From positions 1 to 64,000 of the forward strand of contig NZ_JBINJW010000013.1 in NCBI RefSeq assembly GCF_043951855.1: DNA of 64,000 nucleotides, in the 5' to 3' direction. This DNA is from Proteiniclasticum sp043951855 (GTDB taxonomy: Bacteria > Bacillota > Clostridia > Clostridiales > Clostridiaceae). This document shows, piece after piece, positions 41,738 to 51,051 of this stretch; the stretch's first letter is position 1; every line of letters starts with the position of its first letter. The notes below the pieces were generated by a model that made no database searches, was not told where the DNA came from, and was given only the letters and a program-made list of their open reading frames with translations. A program made the position numbers and the translations under genes.

Positions 41738-43525
41738 CTATTCTTCTGTTTTCTTGACTATACCAATTCCTAATTCCATCAGCTGAACTGGATCCACCGT
41801 ATTTGGCGCTTCGGACATCGGATCATATGCGTTCTGGTTCTTAGGGAATGCGATGACATCCTTTATGTTGTCCGTACCTGCAAGGAACATGACTAGCCTG
41901 TCCATACCAAATGCCAGTCCGCCATGTGGTGGTGGACCATACTTGAAGGCTTCCAGAAGGAACCCGAATCTCTCCCAGGCTTCTTCTTTACTGAATCCCA
42001 GTAAGGAGAACATCTTTTCCTGAAGCTTCGAATCGTGGATTCTGATGGATCCACCACCCAGTTCCTCACCATTAAGCACCATATCGTATGCCTTGGCTCT
42101 GACAGCACCAGGATCTGTCTCCAGCAGGTGGAGATCTTCTTCCATAGGACTTGTGAATGGATGGTGAAGTGCTACAAACCTTCCAGCTTCCTCATCTCTT
42201 TCAAGCAGCGGGAATTCTGTCACCCATGCGAACTTGAACGCTTCCGCGCCTTCTAGGAGATTGTATTTCTTAGCCAGTTCCAGTCTCAGTGCACCCAAGG
42301 ACTGGAAGACCACTTCATCTTTATCCGCAACGATGAAAATCACATCTCCGGTCTTAGCTTCTGTTCTTTCAATGACTGCACTGAACTCTTCATCACTGAG
42401 GAATTTGGATAAAGGAGACTTCAGGCCTTCTTCCTTCAGCTGAATGTATGCAAGTCCTTTTGCTCTGTAGGTCTTCACGAACTCTCCCAGACGGTCGATG
42501 TCCTTTCTGCCCATGGATGCCCCGCCTGTTAGTGTAATGGCTCTTACACTTCCATTTTGCTCTATGGCGTTTTTGAACACCGCGAATTCGGAATTCTTTA
42601 CAAGGTCAGTGAGATTCTTCAGTTCCATTCCAAATCTGAGATCAGGCTTGTCTGATCCGAATCTTTCCATGGCGTCTTTGTAGGTGAGTCTTTCAAAAGG
42701 AAGTACCACATCCTTATCCAGAACCTCCTTGAACACTCTCTGTACAAGTCTTTCATTGAGATCTATGATATCTTCCACACCTATGAAGCTCATTTCGATA
42801 TCGATCTGAGTGAATTCCGGCTGCCTGTTGGCTCTTAGATCCTCATCTCTGAAACATTTGGCAATCTGGAAATACTTGTCGAAACCGGAAACCATAAGCA
42901 GCTGCTTGAAGATCTGAGGACTTTGCGGCAGTGCGTAAAAGCTTCCAGGATAATTTCTTGATGGTACCAGATAATCTCTTGCGCCTTCTGGTGTGCTCTT
43001 ATTGAGAATCGGTGTCTCCACTTCCAGGAAACCTTCTCCATCCATGAAGTTTCTGATGGAGATATAGGCTTTGCTTCTGATCTTGAATATTTTCTGCATG
43101 TCCGGTCTTCTCAGATCGAGATATCTGTATTTCAGTCTTACACTTTCTGCAGCATCCAGATTCTCCTTGATGTAGATTGGTGGCGTCTCGGATTCAGACA
43201 GAATTTTAAGCTCCTTGGCAATGAGTTCCACCTGGCCGGTAGGAATGCTGTCATTGACGGATTCTCTTCTTTCCACTGTACCTCTTACAAGGATGCAGAA
43301 TTCATTTCTCAGTCTGTCCGCTTTTTCATATGCTTCCTTGGAGTCTTCTTCTCTGAATACAACCTGAAGAATCCCTTCTGTATCTCGGACATCACAGAAA
43401 ATAAGTGATCCCAGATTTCTTCTCTTTGCTACCCATCCGGTAACGATGACTTCCTGTCCGATGAACTTCTCATCCACAAGACCCGCCATATGTGTTCTTC
43501 TTGATTGGCCTAACATTTCACCCAT
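41738..43525 (-). CDS. aspS: Aspartyl-tRNA synthetase
   Basis: This 595-residue class II synthetase charges tRNA-Asp. It has an N-terminal OB fold (about residues 20-105, VTGWVAKRRNLGSLIFCDVRD), motif 2 with FRDEDLRANRQPEFTQIDIEMSF, the bacterial insertion domain (about 280-410) and motif 3 with GLAFGMDRLVMFLAG. GAGGTGA lies eight bases before ATG. It follows hisS by three bases, as in Bacillus. Confidence 0.96.
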   Translation of the reverse strand: MGEMLGQSRRTHMAGLVDEKFIGQEVIVTGWVAKRRNLGSLIFCDVRDTEGILQVVFREEDSKEAYEKADRLRNEFCILVRGTVERRESVNDSIPTGQVELIAKELKILSESETPPIYIKENLDAAESVRLKYRYLDLRRPDMQKIFKIRSKAYISIRNFMDGEGFLEVETPILNKSTPEGARDYLVPSRNYPGSFYALPQSPQIFKQLLMVSGFDKYFQIAKCFRDEDLRANRQPEFTQIDIEMSFIGVEDIIDLNERLVQRVFKEVLDKDVVLPFERLTYKDAMERFGSDKPDLRFGMELKNLTDLVKNSEFAVFKNAIEQNGSVRAITLTGGASMGRKDIDRLGEFVKTYRAKGLAYIQLKEEGLKSPLSKFLSDEEFSAVIERTEAKTGDVIFIVADKDEVVFQSLGALRLELAKKYNLLEGAEAFKFAWVTEFPLLERDEEAGRFVALHHPFTSPMEEDLHLLETDPGAVRAKAYDMVLNGEELGGGSIRIHDSKLQEKMFSLLGFSKEEAWERFGFLLEAFKYGPPPHGGLAFGMDRLVMFLAGTDNIKDVIAFPKNQNAYDPMSEAPNTVDPVQLMELGIGIVKKTEE

Positions 43526-43528
43526 TTA

Positions 43529-44782
43529 TCATTCACCTCTTTTTACCATCTGCATGATTTCTTCAGCAGACAGCTTCACTTCGACTTGTTCACCGCTTTC
43601 CATATTCTTCAGGGAAGCTGTATTGTTCGCCAGTTCATCTTCACCAAGAATCATAGTGAACCTGGATCCGATTTTATTGGCATATTTCATCTGTGCCTTC
43701 AGCTTTTTACCCATGTGGTCAATGTCCACCTTCAGCCCCTTCTTTCGAAGCTGATGTGCAACAGAAGCTGCCTTTAAAGCCGCTTCCTCTCCCATGGACG
43801 CAATAAAGATGTCAAAACGTACTGGTTCTGGAATCTCCACGCCTTCATCAGCCATGGTCATGAGCAGTCTCTCAAGTCCTAACCCGAATCCGACTGCAGG
43901 CATCTTCGGACCTCCGATTTCTTCGATCAGATAATCATATCGCCCTCCACCACAGACTGTAATATCTTTATTGACGATTTCAAAAACCGTTTTGGAATAG
44001 TAATCCAGCCCTCTTACGATTCCTTTATCCACTTCATAGGGAATCTCCATGGCTTCAAGATACTTTCTGAGTTTTGTGAAGTGGTCATTGCAGTCTTCGC
44101 AGATGTGATCCAGAATAAGCGGAGCCTCCTTGACGATCAGCTGACAGCTTTTCTCCTTGCAGTCCAGAATTCTCATGGGATTCTTATGGAATCTTTCCTT
44201 GCATACAGGGCAGAGGTCCTCATAGTGTGGGGTCAGGAACTCTTTGAGCCGCTTATTGTAGTCTGTTCTGCACTCAGGATGACCGATGGAATTGATCTTC
44301 AGTGTCAGTCCATTGATTCCCAGTTCCTCGAAAGCGCTCATAGCGATGGAGATGACTTCGGCATCTGCAGAAGGCTCCTCACTTCCGAACAGTTCGACAC
44401 CGAACTGATGGTGCTGCCTGAGCCTTCCCTTCTGTACATTTTCATACCTGAATACAGGTGTGAAATAATAAAGCTTCGTCGGCTGCGCATCCGCATACAT
44501 AGACGATTCCACAAATGCTCTTACCGCAGGAGCAGTCCCCTCCGCTTTGAGCGTGATACTTCGTTCTCCTTTATCAAGAAATGTATACATTTCCTTCTGT
44601 ACAACGTCCGTGGTTTCACCTACTCCACGTGTGAAAAGCTCTGTGCTTTCAAACATAGGTGTTCTGATTTCTCTGAACCCGTATTCATGGGCGATCGCTT
44701 TCAGATGTTCTTCAATATAATGCCATTTGTACGCTTCCATAGGCAGCATATCTTTGGTACCCTTGGGTGCCTGCAAGTCCAT
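43529..44782 (-). CDS. hisS: Histidyl-tRNA synthetase
   Basis: This 417-residue class II synthetase charges tRNA-His. Motif 1 lies near REIRTPMFESTELFTRGVGE; motif 2 is FRYENVQKGRLRQHHQFGVELFG. The histidine-specific GLDYYSKTVFEIV appears near residue 262, and AVGFGLGLERL is motif 3. The C-terminal anticodon-binding domain ends near residue 410. No T-box precedes it; it is 12 bases after hemZ. Confidence 0.96.
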   Translation of the reverse strand: MDLQAPKGTKDMLPMEAYKWHYIEEHLKAIAHEYGFREIRTPMFESTELFTRGVGETTDVVQKEMYTFLDKGERSITLKAEGTAPAVRAFVESSMYADAQPTKLYYFTPVFRYENVQKGRLRQHHQFGVELFGSEEPSADAEVISIAMSAFEELGINGLTLKINSIGHPECRTDYNKRLKEFLTPHYEDLCPVCKERFHKNPMRILDCKEKSCQLIVKEAPLILDHICEDCNDHFTKLRKYLEAMEIPYEVDKGIVRGLDYYSKTVFEIVNKDITVCGGGRYDYLIEEIGGPKMPAVGFGLGLERLLMTMADEGVEIPEPVRFDIFIASMGEEAALKAASVAHQLRKKGLKVDIDHMGKKLKAQMKYANKIGSRFTMILGEDELANNTASLKNMESGEQVEVKLSAEEIMQMVKRGE

Positions 44783-44794
44783 ACTTTCTCCTCC

Positions 44795-46213
44795 TTATTC
44801 CATCAGGAACTTCATTTTCTTCTCCATCATTTCCTGAAATCTCTCTGTATAGTCATTAAGTCCTTTGAAGTTGGCGAAACGTTCGATGACGCCGTCCTTC
44901 ACTTTTTTCGTTACGCCGTCTGCGCCAACAGCAATGATCGTTTTAACCTCTTCGATCATGACCATGTTATAAAGGTTTTCCATTCCTTCTTTCGCATAGC
45001 CGACATTCTCTAGATTCCCGACCATGTTCTTCTGCCGGTACATGTAGTACGGCTTCTGTCCGAGAGATCTTGCCATCTCATCCGTCTTCTGATACATGAG
45101 GTTCATTTCATCCTGCCTGGGCAGTGCGTATTTCTTTTCCATCAGAAAGTCTTCGTACAGTCTGGATGCTCTTTTCAGAGCAAGTCCATGGACCGTGATG
45201 CTCTCTGGAGAAAGGTCTCTGACCGCTTCAATGGTTCTCTCCACATCCTGCAGCGATTCTTCCGGCAGACCAAGAATCATGTCCATATTAATATTATCAA
45301 AACCCAGGCTCCTTGCCAAATGAAATATCTCCACAACCTTTTGATGATCATGATTGCGGCCGATGAGCCTGAGCGTATCGTCATTCATCGTCTGCGGATT
45401 GATGGAGATCCTTGTAGTGTGATGTCTTTTCATACTCAGCAGCTTCTCTTTCGTGATGCTGTCCACTCTACCGGCTTCCACAGTGAACTCCAGGAGGTTT
45501 CTGCCACGGACGAAGCAATCATCAATGCACTGCATCATTTCCTCAAATTCGTCCTCTGAGACCGCTGTAGGGGTACCTCCACCGAAGTATACATTATTGA
45601 TCTTCAGCTCTTTGTCATCAATATAGTCTCGAATCTGCATCATTTCCATCTTTAAAAGTTTCAGATACTCATCTTTATACTGATTGCCCCTGTATACATT
45701 GGAGGCGAAAGAACAGTATAAGCACCTGGATGGACAGAAGGGCATCCCTATGTAAATATCCACAGAGTGCTCCGTGTCCACCTTCTTCAGAAGATCCGAT
45801 TCCTTCAGGGCCACTTCATAGGCCAGCTCGATCTTTTCACGGTCCGCCAGATATTCTTTCTGGAGGAAAGCTGTAATTTCTTCCTTCGTCTGGTTCTTTT
45901 CAATGAGTTCTCTCACGATCTTCGAGGGGCGGATTCCGATGAGGATGCCCCAGGGAAGGTGCTTCTCCGTTTTGATTTCCAGCAGCTTAAAAAGCACCCG
46001 TCTCATGATGTTCAGATTCCGATCCGGATAGTCATGCACTGTAAGCGTAGCGAAGAAACGAACCGTGAGCACTTCCTCCTCTACTGTGACAACAATATCG
46101 GCTTCTGAAAGATCCGCTTCATCCAGATATTCGATCTTTCCGGCAGGATAAAACAGAGTGACTATATGATATACATGATATCGCAGGGAATTGTTGCTTC
46201 TAACTTTTATCAT
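44795..46213 (-). CDS. hemZ: Coproporphyrinogen dehydrogenase HemZ, radical SAM
   Basis: This 472-residue radical SAM protein has the iron-sulfur motif CPSRCLYC near residues 166-173 and the HemN-type VYFGGGTPTAVSEDEFEEM and TVEAGRVDSITKEKL. The long N-terminal extension of about 150 residues before the radical SAM core fits HemZ rather than HemN. It may catalyse oxygen-independent decarboxylation of coproporphyrinogen, though some HemZ-like proteins do other work; no other heme genes are in the window. Confidence 0.88.
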   Translation of the reverse strand: MIKVRSNNSLRYHVYHIVTLFYPAGKIEYLDEADLSEADIVVTVEEEVLTVRFFATLTVHDYPDRNLNIMRRVLFKLLEIKTEKHLPWGILIGIRPSKIVRELIEKNQTKEEITAFLQKEYLADREKIELAYEVALKESDLLKKVDTEHSVDIYIGMPFCPSRCLYCSFASNVYRGNQYKDEYLKLLKMEMMQIRDYIDDKELKINNVYFGGGTPTAVSEDEFEEMMQCIDDCFVRGRNLLEFTVEAGRVDSITKEKLLSMKRHHTTRISINPQTMNDDTLRLIGRNHDHQKVVEIFHLARSLGFDNINMDMILGLPEESLQDVERTIEAVRDLSPESITVHGLALKRASRLYEDFLMEKKYALPRQDEMNLMYQKTDEMARSLGQKPYYMYRQKNMVGNLENVGYAKEGMENLYNMVMIEEVKTIIAVGADGVTKKVKDGVIERFANFKGLNDYTERFQEMMEKKMKFLME

Positions 46214-46221
46214 CTCTTCCC

Positions 46222-46821
46222 CTATCTTAAATAACCGTTGAAGGACTTTTCCATGCCCAAGGTCGTTTCAGGACCATGTCCCGGCATGACTCTTGTACTT
46301 TCAGGCAGCTTCATGAGTTTTTCCTTGATGGACCTTAATAGCTCTTCCATGTTCCCGCCGGGAAGATCCGTTCTCCCTACAGAATTCTGGAACAGAACAT
46401 CTCCTGAAAAAAGAATGCCTTCGATGAGAAAGCTCAGACTCCCCTTGCTATGTCCTGGCGTTTCCAATATCCTGATCTTCTTTCCTGCAAAACTGAAGTC
46501 ATCTCCCTCCTTCAGAAAAAAATCGGCTCTTCTCATTTTCCCGAAAGCCATCTTTCTCTGCTCGATGTATTTCATATCTGTTTCCGAAATATACACAGGA
46601 ATTTCAAAGGCATCCCGAACCGCATCCACAGCTCCTACATGATCGATATGGCCATGGGTCAGTAAAATATATTTCAGATTGATGTTCATTTTCCGGAGAT
46701 GTTTTACCAGTTCTTCCCCTTCATCCCCTGGATCAATGATCAGCGCATCTTTCGAATCATCATCGATCACGATGTATGCATTTTCCTGATACGCACCTAA
46801 AACAAGTTTATTAATCTGCAT
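46222..46821 (-). CDS. MBL-fold hydrolase (glyoxalase II-like)
   Basis: This 199-residue metallo-beta-lactamase protein has the binuclear zinc site THGHIDHVGAV at about residues 55-65, plus ETPGHSKGSLSF and SVGRTDLPGG later. It resembles Bacillus YqgX and other hydroxyacylglutathione hydrolase-like proteins. I use ATG 46821 behind GGGAGG, since the 21 residues upstream look unlike the family. The substrate is not known. Confidence 0.88.
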   Translation of the reverse strand: MQINKLVLGAYQENAYIVIDDDSKDALIIDPGDEGEELVKHLRKMNINLKYILLTHGHIDHVGAVDAVRDAFEIPVYISETDMKYIEQRKMAFGKMRRADFFLKEGDDFSFAGKKIRILETPGHSKGSLSFLIEGILFSGDVLFQNSVGRTDLPGGNMEELLRSIKEKLMKLPESTRVMPGHGPETTLGMEKSFNGYLR

Positions 46822-46837
46822 AAGTCCTCCCTTCACA

Positions 46838-47287
46838 CTAGAAATTCTTCCTGCTATCCAGAAGAATTGTAACAGGCCCATCATTTTCGATGAGCACCTT
46901 CATCTCCGCTCCGAAAACCCCCGTCTCCGTATGATATCCGCTGTCTCGCAGATTCTTTACCAGAGTATCGTAGATTTCTTCCGCCTGTTCCCCCTTGGCA
47001 GCCTGAATAAAACTGGGTCTTCTTCCTTTTCTCGCATCACCATATAGGGTGAACTGTGAAATCAGAAGAATCTCTCCCTGCACTTCTTGAAGCGCCAGGT
47101 TCATTTTTCCTTCCGAATCTTCAAAAACACGAAGCCCTTTCAGCTTTTCTTCGATATAAGTCATGTCCTCCCGGGTATCATCATCTTTGATCCCCAGAAG
47201 GACATTAAACCCCTTACCGATCCTGCCTACAGTTTCTCCATTTACAATTACCTCTGAAGATAATACTCTTTGTACAACTGCTCGCAT
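46838..47287 (-). CDS. dtd: D-aminoacyl-tRNA deacylase
   Basis: This 149-residue enzyme removes D-amino acids from mischarged tRNA. MRAVVQRVLSSEVIV opens the protein, the catalytic stretch SQFTLYGDARKGRRPSF is near residue 78, and the Gly-cisPro element NDGPVTILLDS ends it. The start at 47287 follows AGGTGATA. It lies eight bases after rel, the usual order in Firmicutes. Confidence 0.95.
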   Translation of the reverse strand: MRAVVQRVLSSEVIVNGETVGRIGKGFNVLLGIKDDDTREDMTYIEEKLKGLRVFEDSEGKMNLALQEVQGEILLISQFTLYGDARKGRRPSFIQAAKGEQAEEIYDTLVKNLRDSGYHTETGVFGAEMKVLIENDGPVTILLDSRKNF

Positions 47288-47295
47288 ACTATCAC

Positions 47296-49500
47296 CTACA
47301 CATTGCCCGTTCGGAACGCATCCGTAACACTGGACAGTTTTCTTAATCTCTTTAGACATTCTTCCAGCAGATTCACATCTTTGATCAGTAAAGACAGATG
47401 GATCACGGCTGATTTATCTTTTCTTGTTTCCACATTCATCGCATTCAGTGGAATTTTCAGTTCATTCACAAGTGATATGATATCAGACACCAGATTCGGC
47501 CTGTCCATGGCATGAATCTGAACCCGCGCACTGTAGAGTTCCTGACTCTCCTTTTCCCACTGAACATCCACTATTCGATGGGTCTTGTCGTTCTTCATGG
47601 TTTCGATGTTGGAGCAGTCCGCTCTGTGGATACTGATCCCTCTGAAGTTCGTGATGAACCCGATGATTTCATCTCCAGGCACAGGATTGCAGCATTTTGC
47701 GAATCTCACCTGCACATTGCTCATCCCTGAAACCACAACACCGAAATATGACTTTTTCTTGGCTTTCTCTTTCTTTCTCTGCGCATCAATCATTTTTTCT
47801 GCTTCTAGAAGAGAAGCTTTGTTGTCTTCATTGATTTTCGCTTTCTTTTCTTCCTCCAGGACATCCTTCAGCGCTGTAACAATCGTGGAAGGAAGCACCT
47901 GGCTTGCACCGACAACAACGTAGAGATCATCAATATTGTTCCCGTGGTATCTTCTGATGAGTTTATCCAGCATTTCTCCCTTTGCGATATCCGCAAAGTT
48001 TCTGTCCTGTTTTTTTGCTTCTTTTTCAAGGAGTTCTTTTCCTCTCTGAATATTCTCTTCTCGCTTCTCTTTCTTGAACCATGCTTTGATCTTCGTCTTT
48101 GCCTGATTGGAAGTTGCTATGTTCAACCAGTCGATATTCGGACCCTTTGGTTTTGAGGAAGTGATGATTTCCACAATTTCTCCGGTGGCGAGTTTATAAT
48201 CCAGTGTTACCATATTCCCATTGACCTTTGCTCCAATGGTACGATTCCCCACGTCCGTATGAATTCTATAGGCAAAATCAATGGGAGTCGCTTTATTCGG
48301 AAGATTGATCACTTCCCCTTTTGGCGTAAACACAAAGATTTCATCTCCGAAAAGATCGATTTTAAATGCTTCCATAAATTCTTCAGCATCGGATGTTTCC
48401 TTCTGCCACTCCAGCATATCTCTGAGCCAGATGAGTTTCTGGTCCATATTATCCTTAGGAGCTTCCTTGGAAGAACCTGTTTCCTTATATTTCCAATGGG
48501 CAGCGATTCCGTATTCTGCAACTCTGTGCATATCATAGGTCCTGATCTGGATTTCAAAAGGTTTCCCTTGGGGTCCGATCACTGTTGTATGAAGACTCTG
48601 ATACATATTCGGCTTCGGCATGGCGATATAGTCCTTGAATCTTCCTGGAATCGGTTTGTAGATGGTGTGAACAATCCCAAGTGCCGCATAGCAGTCCTTG
48701 ATGGAATCCACCAGCACTCTGATTGCTGTCAGGTCGAAAATCTGATCGATATTCTTGTTCTGCGCCATCATCTTCTTGTAGATGGAATAGAAATGCTTCG
48801 GCCTGCCATCGATGTCACATTCAATACTTGCATTTTTCAGCTTGTCTACAATGTCGTCCATGATCATGGAGATATAGGATTCACGTTCCTTTCTCTTCTC
48901 AGCGATCTGATTGACCAGATCGTAATACTCGGTAGGATACATATATCGGAAGGCTAGATCTTCCAGTTCCCATTTGATCCGGAACATCCCTAATCTATGA
49001 GCCAGTGGAGCGTAGATATCAAAGGTTTCCTTGGATTTTTCCTTCTGCTTTTCCGGCTGCATGTATCTCAGTGTTCTCATATTGTGAAGGCGATCCGCCA
49101 GTTTGATCAGAATGACTCTGATGTCCTTTGCCATGGCAAGAAGCATCTTTCTGACATTGTCAGCCTGCTCTTCTTCCTTGGACTTGTATTTGATCTTACC
49201 AAGCTTTGTCACGCCATCCACAAGCTCAGCGATCTCTTCGTTGAAAATCTCGCTGATTTCTTCATATGTATACTTCGTATCTTCGATGACATCATGAAGA
49301 AGCCCGGCTACAACAGTATTCGTATCCATGCCCATATCCACTAAAATGGATGCGACCTCCACAGGATGAGTCACATAAGGCTCTCCTGAAATTCTTCTTT
49401 GGTCACCATGAGCTTCTGCAGCCAGATTATATGCTTTTATAACAAGTTCCTTGTTAATATTGCCTGCTTTATCAATCTTTTTCATTAAATCGTACAGCAT
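47296..49500 (-). CDS. relA: Bifunctional (p)ppGpp synthetase/hydrolase Rel
   Basis: This 734-residue stringent response enzyme makes and degrades (p)ppGpp. The hydrolase HD domain is intact (YVTHPVEVASIL, GLLHDVIEDT near residue 70). The synthetase domain has RIKHPYSIYKKM-like KHFYSIYKKMM and AMPKPNMYQSLHTTVIG. TGS, a zinc-finger-like segment with FAKCCNPVPGD and a C-terminal ACT domain (about 660-734) follow. GAGGAAG precedes ATG. It is cotranscribed with apt and dtd by position. Confidence 0.95.
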   Translation of the reverse strand: MLYDLMKKIDKAGNINKELVIKAYNLAAEAHGDQRRISGEPYVTHPVEVASILVDMGMDTNTVVAGLLHDVIEDTKYTYEEISEIFNEEIAELVDGVTKLGKIKYKSKEEEQADNVRKMLLAMAKDIRVILIKLADRLHNMRTLRYMQPEKQKEKSKETFDIYAPLAHRLGMFRIKWELEDLAFRYMYPTEYYDLVNQIAEKRKERESYISMIMDDIVDKLKNASIECDIDGRPKHFYSIYKKMMAQNKNIDQIFDLTAIRVLVDSIKDCYAALGIVHTIYKPIPGRFKDYIAMPKPNMYQSLHTTVIGPQGKPFEIQIRTYDMHRVAEYGIAAHWKYKETGSSKEAPKDNMDQKLIWLRDMLEWQKETSDAEEFMEAFKIDLFGDEIFVFTPKGEVINLPNKATPIDFAYRIHTDVGNRTIGAKVNGNMVTLDYKLATGEIVEIITSSKPKGPNIDWLNIATSNQAKTKIKAWFKKEKREENIQRGKELLEKEAKKQDRNFADIAKGEMLDKLIRRYHGNNIDDLYVVVGASQVLPSTIVTALKDVLEEEKKAKINEDNKASLLEAEKMIDAQRKKEKAKKKSYFGVVVSGMSNVQVRFAKCCNPVPGDEIIGFITNFRGISIHRADCSNIETMKNDKTHRIVDVQWEKESQELYSARVQIHAMDRPNLVSDIISLVNELKIPLNAMNVETRKDKSAVIHLSLLIKDVNLLEECLKRLRKLSSVTDAFRTGNV

Positions 49501-49547
49501 TTGTCTTCCTCATTTCCATCACAAATAAACATCTATGAATAACGTAT

Positions 49548-49568
49548 AGGCTGGTATATCACCAGCCT
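49548..49568 (-). promoter_or_regulatory. Hairpin between apt and rel
   Basis: AGGCTGGT and ACCAGCCT pair around a five-base loop. On the minus strand no real T-run follows (TATACG), so it may only partly attenuate or may be a processing site. In the plus direction four T follow, but no plus-strand gene is here. Confidence 0.45.
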
Positions 49569-49602
49569 TTTCAATCATTATATTTTATCTTTAAAAACTT
49601 GT

Positions 49603-50121
49603 CTATATATCGTACTGAACCATGGAATTGACATTGTATCCATCCAGCTTATCTCTACCATGAAGTTCCGTCAGTTCGATCATGAAATCGACTGAAACCA
49701 CTTCACCGCCGGCCATTTCAATCAGTTTTGCACACGCGGATATGGTCCCTCCTGTAGCAAGAAGATCATCCACCAAAGCGACTCTGTCACCTTTTCTGAA
49801 TGCGTTCTTGTGAATTTCAAGAGTGTCAGAACCGTATTCCAGGTCGTATGTGATGGAAACTGTTTCCTGTGGCAGTTTGCCCGGCTTACGGATTGGAATG
49901 AAACCGACTCCCAGCGCATAGGCGAGAGGTACTCCGAATATGAAGCCTCTGGCTTCAGGACCCGCAATATAATCCACACCCTCTGCTCTCAGTTTTTCAG
50001 CCATGGTGTCAATAAGCTCCTTAAAAGCCGCTCCGTCACCAATAAGGGGGGTGATGTCCTTGAAACTGATTCCTTTTTTAGGGAAATCCTCAATGATGGC
50101 AATCTTTTCTTTAAAATCCAT
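49603..50121 (-). CDS. apt: Adenine phosphoribosyltransferase
   Basis: This 172-residue purine salvage enzyme converts adenine and PRPP to AMP. The PRPP loop is VALVDDLLATGGTISACAKLIE near residue 118, with FKDITPLIGDG and GPEARGFIFGVPLAYALG before it. ATG 50121 is five bases after GGAGG; a TTG four codons upstream overlaps that site and is rejected. It sits between the RecJ-like gene and rel. Confidence 0.95.
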   Translation of the reverse strand: MDFKEKIAIIEDFPKKGISFKDITPLIGDGAAFKELIDTMAEKLRAEGVDYIAGPEARGFIFGVPLAYALGVGFIPIRKPGKLPQETVSITYDLEYGSDTLEIHKNAFRKGDRVALVDDLLATGGTISACAKLIEMAGGEVVSVDFMIELTELHGRDKLDGYNVNSMVQYDI

Positions 50122-50147
50122 GTTAACCTCCAAAGTTACTTTCTATT

Positions 50148-50915
50148 TTAACTATTGATAAGATACTTGGCAATTTGTTCTGCCCGATTCGTATCTTCTG
50201 TAGTAAGCAGTTCTATGATTATACGTGCATTATCCACCATGGACCAGGGGTTCTCTTTGGGTGTGATCAGTTTTCTGAGATCCTTCTCATCACAGGGTTT
50301 CAGTCTTTTCAGTGATTCTATGCCATAATTGGTTGATATCTTCAGCCGATTGAGCCCCATATTTAGAACTTCATCTTCATCGACATCTTCCTCATCAGAT
50401 CCGAGGTAGACCAGGTCGATGTATCTGAAAATGTTCCTAGTGTCGTAATTAATCGACAAGTCTTTCGCAAAGACAAAAACATTCTTGAGCAGCGTATCAT
50501 CCCCCGAACTGAATCCGTATGTGATCTGATCTTCCCCGTGTCCGATGGACACAAGATCCGTATCACAGTCTTCCAGTGCGTCATGGACACTTTCGGTAAA
50601 GGTCTCATTTAATGAAAGCATGACACCAGGGTTGAAGAAGTTGAGGTGGGTTTTAGCATCAGCAATAAGACTCTCACGATTCCCTCCCTTCGGGATCAGA
50701 AAATAGTCAAAGTCTGCATTGAAATATCTGAGCACAAGAATCAGCGTAGCGATACTACAGATCCCTTCGCGGTTCCCTCTTCCATATATGAGGATCTTCT
50801 CTCGATTGTTAACTGCCTTCATTATTCTGAAAATAGTCTTATGGGTATATTTCGGCGTACTGATTGCATCTGCACCCTTGAATATCGCCCTTAAATATGT
50901 AGTCACCATACGCAT
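50148..50915 (-). CDS. Degenerate RecJ-like DHH-family protein
   Basis: This 255-residue protein keeps the RecJ alignment but not its metal ligands. Residues 41-54, ILIYGRGNREGICS, align with RecJ ILIYGDYDVDGITS, so the DxD ligands are gone. GHG at 125-127 stands where DHH is expected (LVSIGHGED against VIVTDHHEP). Later IDLVYLGSDEED and MGLNRLKISTNYGI recall RecJ DLVALGT and the GLKRLNNT region. The DHHA1 and OB domains are absent; RecJ is usually over 550 residues. It sits where recJ lies in other Firmicutes, between secDF and apt. It is probably non-catalytic but is an open frame with a ribosome site, so it may be retained for another role. Confidence 0.7.
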   Translation of the reverse strand: MRMVTTYLRAIFKGADAISTPKYTHKTIFRIMKAVNNREKILIYGRGNREGICSIATLILVLRYFNADFDYFLIPKGGNRESLIADAKTHLNFFNPGVMLSLNETFTESVHDALEDCDTDLVSIGHGEDQITYGFSSGDDTLLKNVFVFAKDLSINYDTRNIFRYIDLVYLGSDEEDVDEDEVLNMGLNRLKISTNYGIESLKRLKPCDEKDLRKLITPKENPWSMVDNARIIIELLTTEDTNRAEQIAKYLINS

Positions 50916-50994
50916 CCCTCACCTGTTGAAACAATTCTTATTATAATACAAATCCTTGCGCACCACAACGAAACCGTGAACATTAGCGATACAA

Positions 50995-51028
50995 AATAAA
51001 TATAAGGCTGCCCATTCAAGCAGCCTTA
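50995..51028 (-). terminator. Terminator after secDF
   Basis: TAAGGCTGC (51003-51011) and GCAGCCTTA (51020-51028) pair perfectly, and the minus strand continues with TATTTATTTTG. The RecJ-like gene downstream therefore probably has its own promoter in 50916-50994. Confidence 0.75.
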
Positions 51029-51051
51029 CTTCAACTGATCTGATTACAGTA

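Noticed and set aside
44081..45013. Open frame of 310 codons on the plus strand opposite hisS and hemZ
   Set aside because: It lies entirely antisense to two well-identified genes, has no ribosome site and no recognisable family.
48259..48957. Open frame of 232 codons on the plus strand opposite rel
   Set aside because: It is antisense to a complete rel gene with all its domains; no support of its own.
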